A stretch of 14,354 nt of DNA from NCBI GenBank assembly GCA_964579325.1, contig CAZOHN010000083.1:1-14354 (forward strand), in the 5' to 3' direction. The stretch comes from CAZOHN01 sp964579325. Its GTDB lineage: Bacteria > Pseudomonadota > Alphaproteobacteria > Rhodobacterales > Rhodobacteraceae. Position numbers and translations under genes: made by a program. Position 1 is the stretch's first letter. Each line of letters starts with the position of its first letter. Positions 6,372 through 13,158 of the stretch are shown piece by piece. Under the pieces are notes generated by a model. It ran no database searches. It worked only from the letters and a program-made list of their open reading frames with translations, and was not told the DNA's origin.

Positions 6372-7373
6372 TCAGGCTCTGTAGTAGTCGCGGTACCAGG
6401 TGACAAATCGCGCCACGCCGTCCTGCACACCCACCGAGGGGCGATAGCCCGTCAGGCGCTCCAAAAGGCCCGCGTCCGCCCAGGTCGCGGGCACATCGCC
6501 GGGCTGGATCGGCAGCAACCGTTGCTCTGCCTTGCGCCCGGTCGCGGCCTCGATCGCCGCGATGAAGTCGGTGAGTTGGACCGGGGCTGAGTTCCCGATG
6601 TTCACCACCCTGTAGGGCGCCACCGGTGAAAGGCTGTCGCCTTCGACCGGCACGCCACCCGGAACCACGTCAATCAGCCGCCGGATGCCTTCGACGAGGT
6701 CGTCGACATAGGTGAAGTCGCGCCGCATGTCGCCGTGATTGTAGACGTCGATCGGCTCGCCTTCGAGGATCGCGCGGGTGAACTTGAACAGCGCCATGTC
6801 CGGCCGGCCCCAGGGCCCGTAGACGGTGAAAAAGCGGAACATCGTCACCGGCAGTCCGAAGAGGTGGGCGTAGGAATTCGCCATCGCCTCGTTCGCCTTC
6901 TTGGTGGCCGCGTAGAACGACATCGGGCTGTCGGCTTTGTGCGTCTCGGCATAGGGCATCTCGGTATTGGCACCGTAGACCGAAGAGGTGGAGGCCATCA
7001 GGAGGTGCCGCGGCGGATGGGCGCGGGCGGCCTCGAGCACCTCGAAGGTGCCAATGAGGTTCGCCTCGACATAGGTGCGCGGCGCCTCGATCGACCAGCG
7101 CACGCCGGCCTGCGCGGCGAGGTGGATAACGACCTCGGGCTCTTCCGCCATCAGCGCGGCGAGGCGGCCGGAATCCTCCAGCCGACCGATCACGGGACGG
7201 AAGCCCGGCGACTGCGCAAGCATCGCGTGCCGCCGCTCCTTCAGCCGCACGTCGTAGTAGTCGGTGATCGCGTCGAGCCCGACTACTCGGAACCCGTCGG
7301 CCAGCAGGCGGCGGCACAGGTGATAGCCGATGAACCCGGCAGATCCGGTGACAAGCGCGAGCGGGGCAGTCAT
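6372..7373 (-). CDS. UDP-glucuronate 4-epimerase-like enzyme
   Basis: A 333-residue extended SDR, the normal length for enzymes that convert UDP-glucuronate to UDP-galacturonate for capsule, exopolysaccharide or LPS. Visible motifs: NAD-binding TGSAGFIG (9-16), the family-specific DAITDYYDVRLKERR (34-48), HLAAQAGVRWSIEAP (84-98), STSSVYG (128-134), FYAATKKANE (153-162) with catalytic Tyr154 and Lys158, FRFFTVYGPWGRPDMA, and DMRRDFTYVDDLVEGI. This combination is characteristic of the LpsL/GalAE/Cap1J group and separates it from UDP-glucose epimerase. The open frame extends upstream to 7592, but the ATG at 7373 starts just before the Rossmann strand and overlaps the LacI-type regulator's stop as ATGA, implying translational coupling. 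Exact substrate is inferred from motif similarity. Confidence 0.9.
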   Translation of the reverse strand: MTAPLALVTGSAGFIGYHLCRRLLADGFRVVGLDAITDYYDVRLKERRHAMLAQSPGFRPVIGRLEDSGRLAALMAEEPEVVIHLAAQAGVRWSIEAPRTYVEANLIGTFEVLEAARAHPPRHLLMASTSSVYGANTEMPYAETHKADSPMSFYAATKKANEAMANSYAHLFGLPVTMFRFFTVYGPWGRPDMALFKFTRAILEGEPIDVYNHGDMRRDFTYVDDLVEGIRRLIDVVPGGVPVEGDSLSPVAPYRVVNIGNSAPVQLTDFIAAIEAATGRKAEQRLLPIQPGDVPATWADAGLLERLTGYRPSVGVQDGVARFVTWYRDYYRA

Positions 7374-8392
7374 CGGCGCAGGAGCGTGTCGCCGGGGAAG
7401 AGCGTCGGCGCGAGTTCCTCGATTACACCCGATGCGCCCGAGGCGATGATCTCGGCCGCGCGGCGTCCGATCAGGCGCCTGTTGGCGTCCATCGTGGCGA
7501 GGCGCCGGGGCAACCCTTCCAAAAGGTCCACGCCGTTGAACCCGGCAAGGCCGACCTTTTGCGGCACCTCGATCCCGCGCTCTAGGCACCACAGGAGACC
7601 ACCCGCGCCGATCATGTCGTTCGAGTAGTAGAGGAAGTCGACGTCCTTGCGGCGTGACAGTACCGCCTCGGTCATCTCGCGGCCCTTCCTCAGGCTCGAT
7701 CCGCCTTCGTAGAACTCCTGATCGGCGACCTCGATCCCGTTCTTGGCGAGTTTCTCGGTGAAGCCCTCGAAGCGTTTCCGCGCCCGGTGATCGAGCGGCA
7801 TCTTGGTTCCGAGGAACGCAATCCTCCGGTAACCCTGCTCGACGATCGCGCGCGCCATCTCGCGGCCGGCGCGGCGGTGCGAGATTCCCACCATCGAGTC
7901 GACCGGTTCGCCGTCGGTATCCATGATCTCGACGACAGGGATGCCGCTTGCCATCAGCATCGCGCGGGCGTTGGGATTGTGTTCGAGCCCCGCGACGATC
8001 ATCCCGGAGGGGCGCCAGGAGAGCATCTCGAACAGAACCTTCTCCTCGCGGTCGGGCACGTAGTTCGTGAGGCCCACGACAGGCTGGAGCGGCGTCTGGT
8101 CGAGCACCTCGGTGATGCCGGTCAGCACCTCGGGGAACACGAGGTTCGACATCGAGGGGATCACGACGGCGACCAGATTCACCCGGCTCGAGGCGAGCGA
8201 CCCGGCGATCTTGTTGGGCACGTAGCCCAGGTTGTTGGCGGCCTCGAGCACCCGGTCGCGTGTCGCCTGCGAGACGTCGCCGCGCCCGCGCAGAACGCGG
8301 CTCACCGTCATCTCGCTCACCCCGGACGCTTCGGAAACATCGCGGAGCGTAAGCGGGCGGCGGGGCGGGGCGGGGCGCGGAGGGGTGGTCAA
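7370..8392 (-). CDS. LacI-family transcriptional regulator (GntR/gluconate-repressor-like)
   Basis: A 340-residue DNA-binding repressor of the LacI family. The N-terminal helix-turn-helix is LTLRDVSEASGVSEMTVSRV (14-33), followed by the hinge NNLGYVPNKIAGSLASSR (53-70), which inserts into the minor groove. The rest is a periplasmic-binding-protein-like sensor domain (VNLVAVVIPSMSNLVFPEVL onward), in which GLAGFNGVDLLEGLPRRLATM is typical of the gluconate-repressor branch. The effector is unknown; a sugar acid is a reasonable guess given the epimerase that overlaps its stop by ATGA. The start is a TTG at 8390-8392 with GAGG upstream; no ATG fits before the helix-turn-helix. A LacI-type operator half-site lies about 33 bp upstream (8425-8438), which suggests autoregulation of the two-gene unit. 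Confidence 0.9.
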   Translation of the reverse strand: MTTPPRPAPPRRPLTLRDVSEASGVSEMTVSRVLRGRGDVSQATRDRVLEAANNLGYVPNKIAGSLASSRVNLVAVVIPSMSNLVFPEVLTGITEVLDQTPLQPVVGLTNYVPDREEKVLFEMLSWRPSGMIVAGLEHNPNARAMLMASGIPVVEIMDTDGEPVDSMVGISHRRAGREMARAIVEQGYRRIAFLGTKMPLDHRARKRFEGFTEKLAKNGIEVADQEFYEGGSSLRKGREMTEAVLSRRKDVDFLYYSNDMIGAGGLLWCLERGIEVPQKVGLAGFNGVDLLEGLPRRLATMDANRRLIGRRAAEIIASGASGVIEELAPTLFPGDTLLRR

Positions 8393-8424
8393 CGGCTGGG
8401 TCCTCGCGGAACGGCTTTGCCGAG

Positions 8425-8438
8425 TGTTAGCGCCATTC
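8425..8438. promoter_or_regulatory. Candidate LacI-family operator upstream of the regulator
   Basis: TGTTAGCGCCATTC at this position has an exact left half of the TGTTAGC-GCTAACA palindrome bound by many LacI-family proteins, with the central AGCGC core kept. The right half matches at only three of seven positions. Its place just upstream of the lacI-type gene fits autoregulation. Imperfect symmetry keeps confidence low. Confidence 0.35.
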
Positions 8439-8502
8439 TGCGGCGGCGGAAAGCGGACAGGGTTGCGCGACCGAAGGATTGCGGCGACAAGGGGCGCGGG
8501 CC

Positions 8503-8578
8503 GGCCCCGTAGCTCAGGGGATAGAGCGACCGCCTCCTAAGCGGTAGGTCACAGGTTCGAATCCTGTCGGGGCCGCCA
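8503..8578 (+). tRNA. tRNA-Arg (anticodon CCT)
   Basis: A complete 76-base cloverleaf. The acceptor stem is GGCCCCG/CGGGGCC and the D arm is GCTC-AGGGGAT-AGAGC. The anticodon stem ACCGC/GCGGT (8529-8533/8541-8545) encloses the loop CTCCTAA with anticodon CCT at 8536-8538. The T arm is ACAGG-TTCGAAT-CCTGT, and the genome encodes the terminal GCCA. It reads AGG arginine codons. It sits alone between the LacI-type gene and the ATPase gene, both of which are on the other strand. Confidence 0.97.
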
Positions 8579-8593
8579 GCCCGCCCGCCCGGG

Positions 8594-11293
8594 TCAGCCA
8601 TCGAGCCGCTGCATCAGTCCGGTGCGGCGCGCTATCCACTTCTCGGCCTCGAAAACCGCCAGCATCGCCGCCGCAACGCCGATGATCATTGCAAGGTCTG
8701 CGAGCGGCAGCGCGCTTGTCTGAAACGCCGCCTGCAGCGGTGGCAAGTATGTGAATGCCGCCTGCCCGAGGATGACCCCTCCGAGCGCGAGGAGGACCAC
8801 TGGCGTGCCCATAGCGCCGCGCCACGTGATCGAGGTCTGGTGCAGGAAGCGAACGTTGAACAGGTAGGCGATCTCAAGCGCGACCAGCAGGTTTACCACC
8901 AGCGTACGGCCGGTTTCGAGGTCGTCGCCCCGGCGCTGGCTGAAGTCGAACACCGCCCAGATCGCCGTCACGAACATCGCACTTACGAAGAGAACGCGCC
9001 AGATCAGGAACGGCGGCAGGAGAGGCGCTTCCGGCTCGCGCGGACGGCGCTGCATCACGCCGCTTTCCGCCGGCTCGAACGCGAGGACGAGGCCCAGGGT
9101 GACGCTGGTGATCATGTTGACCCAGAGCACCTGCACCGGCGAGATCGGGATCGTCAGCCCCAGAACCAGGGCGATCAGGATGATCATCACCTCGCCGCCA
9201 TTCGTGGGCAGCGTCCATGCGATCACTTTGCGGATGTTGTCGAAGACGACGCGGCCTTCGTGCACCGCCGCAGCGATGGTGGCGAAGTTGTCATCGGCCA
9301 ACACCATCTCGGCCGCCTGCTTTGCGGCCTCGGTGCCCTTTCGGCCCATCGCGATGCCGATGTCGGCCTGTTTCAGTGCAGGCGCATCGTTCACCCCGTC
9401 GCCGGTCATCGCCACGACCGCCCCGTCGGCCTGCAGGGCCTGCACGATCCTCAGCTTGTGCTCGGGGTTCGTACGGGCGAAGACCGTCGTCTTCTCGACC
9501 AGAGATGGCAGCGCCTCGTCATCGAGCCGGTCGAGGTCGGCACCGGTAACGGCCTTCGGGTCGTCGGCGAGGCCAAGCTGTCGCGCGATGGCAAGCGCTG
9601 TTGCGCCGTGGTCGCCGGTGATCATCTTCACGGCGATGCCTGCAGCGCGGCAGTCGGCCACGGCCTGCACCGCCTCGGGGCGAGGCGGGTCGATGAACCC
9701 GGCGAGGCCGAGGAACAGGAGGCCGTTCCCGAGCGTTGCCCCGTCGAGTGCCTCCTCGCCGTTCGCGGTCCGGTGGGCGAAGCCGAGCACGCGCATCCCC
9801 TCGGCCGCCGCCGCGTCGATGGCGGCGTGCCAGGCTTCCACGTCGATCGGGCGGGGCGACCCATCCGGCCCTGCTTCGGCATCGCACATCTCCAGCACCC
9901 GTTCCGGCGCGCCCTTGACGAACGCGGCCTGCCCGCCATTCGGCGTGTCGTGCAGTGTTGCCATGTAGCGATGCCTGGCGTCGAAGGGGATCTCGTCGCG
10001 CCGGGGCCAGGTCGCGCGCAGGTCGGTCGCCGCCAGCCCAGCCCTTGCCCCGAGCGCCACCAGTGCCCCCTCCATCGGATCGCCCTCGACGCGCCAGCCG
10101 TCCGCGCCCACGGTGATGTGCGCATCGTTGCACAGGACGGCGGTGCGGATCAGCGCGACCGCGGCCCCGTCGGGCTCCAGTCTCTCGATGCGGCCCTCCG
10201 GACCGTAGCCCTCCCCGTCCACCTCGTAAGAGCGACCCGCCGCGACCACACGGCGCACGGCCATCTCGTTGCGGGTGAGCGTGCCCGTCTTGTCGGAGCA
10301 GATCACCGAGGTCGAGCCCAGCGTTTCCACCGCCGGCAGCCGACGTACGATGGCACGCCGCGCGGCCATGCGCTGAACCCCGATCGCGAGCGTGATCGTG
10401 ATGACCGCAGGCAGCCCCTCAGGGATCAGCGCCACGGCCAGAGCGACCACCGTCAGCATCGCTTCGCCCCAGGCCTGTCCCCGCACCCCCACCGCGAAGG
10501 CGAGGAGCGCCGCCGACAGCGCCACTGCGAACAGTGTGAACCCACGCCCGAAGCTGTTGATCCGGCGCAGGAGCGGCGTCGTCAGGGACGGGACGCTGCC
10601 GAGGAGCGCACTGATCCGGCCGATCTCGGTGCCGACGCCGGTGGCCGTCACCACACCGCGCCCCTGGCCGGCCATGACCATCGTGCCTGAATAGGCCATG
10701 CCCCTGCGGTCACCCAGTGCCGCTCCGGCCTCCGCCGCGGCCTCCGACTTCCCGGCGGCGACAGATTCGCCCGTCAGGATAGCCTCGTCGACCAGCAGCC
10801 CCCGCGACCGGATCAGCCGCAGATCGGCGGGTACCCGGTCGCCGGCCTCCAGCAACACGACATCACCCGGCACGAGATCGGTCGCCGCGATACCCAGCCT
10901 TTGTCCGCCGCGAACCACCGTCGCCCCCGGGGCAATCATCGTCTGGATCGCCGCCAGCGCCTGTTCGGCCCTGCCCTCCTGGATGAAGCCGATCAGCGCG
11001 TTGATGACCACCACGCCGAAGATCACCGCCGCGTCGATCGCGTGGTCGAGCACCATCGCCGCGATCCCGGCGGCGAGCAGGAAGTAGATCAGCGCGTTGT
11101 GGAACTGGGCGAGCAGCCTGAGCGGCCAGGGCGTCCGTTTCGGTGGAGGCAGGGAATTCGGCCCGTGCCGCGCAAGCCGCCGTGCCGCTTCGTCGGCCGC
11201 GAGGCCTTCGGATCCGCTCCCGAAGCCTGCCAGAACCGCCTCGGTCGGCTCGGCATGCCAGGCCCTGGGGGGGCTCTCGGCGTGATCGTCCAT
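8594..11293 (-). CDS. P2-type cation-transporting ATPase (Ca2+-ATPase-like, HAD family)
   Basis: An 899-residue, full-length P-type ATPase that pumps a cation across the inner membrane. Order of domains: N-terminal cation-ATPase segment (to about 55), TM1-2 (about 60-105), actuator domain with LTGES (173-177), TM3-4 with IPEGLPA (290-296), phosphorylation site SDKTGTLT (333-340, Asp334), nucleotide-binding domain with FVKGAPE (458-464), hinge MTGDGVNDAP (629-638), and TM5-10. The cation residues of SERCA have counterparts in Glu292, Asn698, Glu701, Asn726 and Thr729, but the site-II aspartate is Ser730, so the transported ion (Ca2+, Na+, Mn2+ or other) is uncertain. AAGGAGGT precedes the ATG. 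It lies 54 bp downstream of the winged-helix gene and may share its transcript. No small regulatory subunit gene is adjacent. Confidence 0.93.
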   Translation of the reverse strand: MDDHAESPPRAWHAEPTEAVLAGFGSGSEGLAADEAARRLARHGPNSLPPPKRTPWPLRLLAQFHNALIYFLLAAGIAAMVLDHAIDAAVIFGVVVINALIGFIQEGRAEQALAAIQTMIAPGATVVRGGQRLGIAATDLVPGDVVLLEAGDRVPADLRLIRSRGLLVDEAILTGESVAAGKSEAAAEAGAALGDRRGMAYSGTMVMAGQGRGVVTATGVGTEIGRISALLGSVPSLTTPLLRRINSFGRGFTLFAVALSAALLAFAVGVRGQAWGEAMLTVVALAVALIPEGLPAVITITLAIGVQRMAARRAIVRRLPAVETLGSTSVICSDKTGTLTRNEMAVRRVVAAGRSYEVDGEGYGPEGRIERLEPDGAAVALIRTAVLCNDAHITVGADGWRVEGDPMEGALVALGARAGLAATDLRATWPRRDEIPFDARHRYMATLHDTPNGGQAAFVKGAPERVLEMCDAEAGPDGSPRPIDVEAWHAAIDAAAAEGMRVLGFAHRTANGEEALDGATLGNGLLFLGLAGFIDPPRPEAVQAVADCRAAGIAVKMITGDHGATALAIARQLGLADDPKAVTGADLDRLDDEALPSLVEKTTVFARTNPEHKLRIVQALQADGAVVAMTGDGVNDAPALKQADIGIAMGRKGTEAAKQAAEMVLADDNFATIAAAVHEGRVVFDNIRKVIAWTLPTNGGEVMIILIALVLGLTIPISPVQVLWVNMITSVTLGLVLAFEPAESGVMQRRPREPEAPLLPPFLIWRVLFVSAMFVTAIWAVFDFSQRRGDDLETGRTLVVNLLVALEIAYLFNVRFLHQTSITWRGAMGTPVVLLALGGVILGQAAFTYLPPLQAAFQTSALPLADLAMIIGVAAAMLAVFEAEKWIARRTGLMQRLDG

Positions 11294-11306
11294 GAGACCT
11301 CCTTGT

Positions 11307-11340
11307 GCCCCACGACCCTATCCTTCAGGGCCGCAGGGGC
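11307..11340 (-). promoter_or_regulatory. Possible stem-loop in the leader of the ATPase gene
   Basis: On the minus strand, GCCCC (plus 11336-11340) pairs with GGGGC (11307-11311), and within it CCCT pairs with AGGG (11327-11330/11316-11319), with unpaired bases between the two helices. The structure ends immediately before the AAGGAGGT ribosome site of the ATPase gene. It could be a partial terminator between two genes or affect translation. Imperfect, so low confidence. Confidence 0.25.
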
Positions 11341-11347
11341 AAGGTGG

Positions 11348-12052
11348 TCAGATCATCCGGATCGACCCCTTGTCGACGGCCAGCATATAGCCCTTGCGTG
11401 CAATGTTCTTGACCAGCAGTTCGGTCACGATCTGGTTGCCCAGCATGTCGCGCAGCCGCTTGATCCGCGTCGCACCCGCCGCCTCGTCGCAATCGGAGGC
11501 ATGGCGGCCCGAGATCACCGCCTCGATCTCCGAGCCCGACAGCACCTCCTCGTCCATCCGGGCCTCGGCCAGTACCGCCAGTGTCTCGATCGCCGCCTCG
11601 GTCAGCTTGAACTCCATGTTGTTCAGCCAGACCGTATTCTCCTCGCGGCTGATGAGCAGCGAGTTGACGTTGATGCCCGCCCGCTCGATCTCGCCGATCC
11701 GGCGGTTCAGCGCGATGATCGCGATCAGGAATACCACCGCCGCGATCAACGATGCAGTCGCGAAGACGAGGAGCACGAAGATCACCATGCGGTAGGAGGT
11801 GAGCACTTCCGAGAACGAGGTGCCCGACTGCGCGATGATCTCCAGAAGCCGGATCTGGGTGTTCGACGTGAGGTCGGCGTTTTCCACGAAGATCCGCTCG
11901 ACCTTGGCGTTGAAGGCGTTGGCATCGGGCAGGTTGAGAAACAGCAGCACCGCCGCGCCCGCGAGGATGGCGACGATGGCTGCCAGGCCGAAGGCCACCA
12001 CGCGGTTGCCCCGGCGCAGCGCCTCAGTAGCGGAGGAAGTAGGCCCCGGCAC
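11348..12052 (-). CDS. Membrane protein with C-terminal OmpR-type winged helix (inverted-topology one-component regulator)
   Basis: A 234-residue protein with two membrane segments (about 18-40 and 89-114) bracketing a 48-residue loop, then a soluble C-terminal part. Arginines at 13-14 and 117-118 place both ends in the cytoplasm and the loop in the periplasm. Residues 142-226 look like an OmpR/PhoB winged-helix domain: LTEAAIETLAVLAE, SGSEIEAVI, then ATRIKRLRDMLGNQIV and RKGYML, matching the recognition helix (xxIxRLRxxLG) and the GYxL wing. There is no receiver domain. In CadC/ToxR-type regulators the winged helix is N-terminal; here it is C-terminal. The start is a GTG at 12052 with GGGAGG 7 bp before it, inside the end of the upstream secreted-protein gene (29-bp overlap). 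The role as a signal-responsive transcription factor is inferred. Confidence 0.75.
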   Translation of the reverse strand: MPGPTSSATEALRRGNRVVAFGLAAIVAILAGAAVLLFLNLPDANAFNAKVERIFVENADLTSNTQIRLLEIIAQSGTSFSEVLTSYRMVIFVLLVFATASLIAAVVFLIAIIALNRRIGEIERAGINVNSLLISREENTVWLNNMEFKLTEAAIETLAVLAEARMDEEVLSGSEIEAVISGRHASDCDEAAGATRIKRLRDMLGNQIVTELLVKNIARKGYMLAVDKGSIRMI

Positions 12053-12317
12053 TCTCTCGCCTCCCGTCCAGCCCGTCGTCGCCGAAGGTACCCATCACCT
12101 GCAGCAGTTGCCATCCCTCGGCGGCGATCCTGGGGGCGATTTCGGACGCCGCGCGGTTCGGGTTGCCGCAGGCGGCATCGGAGACCTGGATCACGCCGTA
12201 GTGGAGCCGGAGCGGATCGTCCTGCTTGGCCTTGTAGTCGGCGAAGCAGGCGGCCGCAGCCGGCGCGGCAGCAAGGGCCATGGCGAGGGCGAGGGGTGCG
12301 AGGATGCGCGATGTCAT
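12024..12317 (-). CDS. Small secreted protein of unknown function
   Basis: A 97-residue protein with a clear signal peptide (SRILAPLALAMALAAAPAAAA, likely cleaved near residue 23). The mature part is about 74 residues with two cysteines (24 and 50) that could form a disulphide, and ends GWQLLQVMGTFGDDGLDGRRESAGAYFLRY in outline (positions 69-97). It resembles small periplasmic hypothetical proteins of Rhodobacteraceae, and I know of no function. Two starts are possible, ATG 12317 or ATG 12329; neither has a strong ribosome site, and the shorter gives the neater signal peptide. Its 3' end overlaps the GTG start of the membrane winged-helix gene by 29 bp, so the two are almost certainly co-translated. 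It may be the periplasmic partner of that regulator (inference). Confidence 0.75.
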   Translation of the reverse strand: MTSRILAPLALAMALAAAPAAAACFADYKAKQDDPLRLHYGVIQVSDAACGNPNRAASEIAPRIAAEGWQLLQVMGTFGDDGLDGRRESAGAYFLRY

Positions 12318-12398
12318 GGTGCGGAACATGCGTCGGGCGGGGCGGCTATTCAATATCCTTGCTTGATTGGAAGGCCGCCGCGCCCGGCCGAGGGCGCC

Positions 12399-12411
12399 GC
12401 TATCCGATAGC
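12399..12411. promoter_or_regulatory. 13-bp palindrome in a divergent intergenic region
   Basis: GCTATC-C-GATAGC is a perfect 6-bp inverted repeat with a one-base centre. It lies between the divergent starts of the small secreted protein (12317, -) and the repeat-containing secreted protein (12538, +), where a shared operator could sit. No known consensus is matched. Confidence 0.3.
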
Positions 12412-12537
12412 CGGGAGGCGTTATTGCCTGTCCCTGCCGGCCGGCCACACCCTTCCCTCATCGACCGCGGCCCGACAGCACGCCACCCGGCACGCCCCAC
12501 CGCCGCTCCCCTGGACCGACACAGAAGGAACCCGCCC

Positions 12538-13032
12538 ATGCTGCTCAAGGCCCCCTCCCGCAAGACGTTCAAGGCAACGCTCCTCGCCGCCGTTCTGGCG
12601 GTCAGTTCGGTTGCCGTCACACCCGCCCGCGCGGCCCCGGATGGCGAGGACTTCATCAAGGGTGCGATCGGGATCATCGCGCTCGGCGCCCTGGTGAACG
12701 CGATCGAGAAGGATCGCAACCGCCGCACCACGCCCAGCCGCGCCCCCACCTACCAGCACTACGATCCGCCCCGATACCAGCCGCCGCGCCATGATCCTCC
12801 GCGCGGCCACGCGAGCCGGGAGTTGCCCGCGCAATGCCTGTTCGACGTGCGCACCCGCGACGGCTGGCGGTCGGTCTATGGCCGCAACTGCATGGAGCAG
12901 TTCGGCGTTCGCGTGAACCGTCTGCCCCGCGACTGCGCCTTCGAAGTGCGCACGGACCACGGGCGCAACACCGTCTATGGCCAGCGCTGCCTCGTGCGCA
13001 GCGGCTACCGGGTCGAGGCCAGGCGCTACTGA
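12538..13032 (+). CDS. Secreted protein with two tandem 33-residue cysteine repeats
   Basis: A 164-residue protein of unknown function. The ATG at 12538 has GAAGGAA upstream, and the first 32 residues form a signal peptide (KATLLAAVLAVSSVAVTPARA). A hydrophobic stretch with glycines follows (41-55), then a linker rich in Pro, Arg, His and Tyr (65-92) containing three DPPR/QPPR units. The C-terminal half is two copies of one unit: 96-128 and 129-162, each of the pattern LPxxCxFxVRTxxGxxxVYGxxC, with cysteines 18 residues apart (100/118 and 133/151). The repeats suggest a small disulphide-stabilised fold, perhaps for binding. It is strongly basic. It is divergent from the 12317-12024 gene and is ended by two hairpins. 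No partner gene is evident. Confidence 0.75.
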   Translation: MLLKAPSRKTFKATLLAAVLAVSSVAVTPARAAPDGEDFIKGAIGIIALGALVNAIEKDRNRRTTPSRAPTYQHYDPPRYQPPRHDPPRGHASRELPAQCLFDVRTRDGWRSVYGRNCMEQFGVRVNRLPRDCAFEVRTDHGRNTVYGQRCLVRSGYRVEARRY

Positions 13033-13050
13033 GGCGCGCCTGTCGGCAGC

Positions 13051-13082
13051 GGCGCGGAGGGTCCCCCGCAGGACTCCGCGCC
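13051..13082 (+). terminator. First hairpin after the repeat-protein gene
   Basis: GGCGCGGAG (13051-13059) pairs perfectly with CTCCGCGCC (13074-13082) across a 14-base loop, 18 bp after the stop. It has no T-run and probably acts with the next hairpin. Confidence 0.45.
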
Positions 13083-13088
13083 ACACTG

Positions 13089-13125
13089 GGGGCGGGAGGG
13101 CAACAGCCCCCCGCCCCATTTTCTT
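13089..13125 (+). terminator. Intrinsic terminator before rnhB
   Basis: GGGGCGG (13089-13095) pairs with CCGCCCC (13111-13117), with an inner GGGC/GCCC pairing around AACA, and is followed directly by ATTTTCTT. This is a good Rho-independent terminator for the 12538-13032 gene. It lies 34 bp upstream of the rnhB start, so rnhB transcription must begin very near its ATG or depend on read-through. Confidence 0.7.
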
Positions 13126-13158
13126 GCCTGTCGCCCCGCAGAGCGCCAAGCTGCGATC

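Noticed and set aside
7374..7592. Longer start for the UDP-GlcA epimerase
   Set aside because: The extra 73 residues are antisense-like and lie inside the LacI-type gene; the ATG at 7373 begins directly at the Rossmann fold and overlaps the preceding stop as ATGA.
8503..8578. tRNA-Arg as an integration site of a mobile element
   Set aside because: No integrase, no repeat of the tRNA 3' end nearby, and the flanking genes look like ordinary chromosomal genes.
8840..10690. 616-residue open frame on the plus strand opposite the ATPase gene
   Set aside because: It is the antisense shadow of a strongly conserved P-type ATPase in GC-rich DNA; its translation is Arg/His/Gly-rich with no recognisable domain.
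10901..12697. 598-residue open frame on the plus strand
   Set aside because: It runs antisense across three real genes with ribosome sites and domains; composition is low-complexity and no motif is visible.
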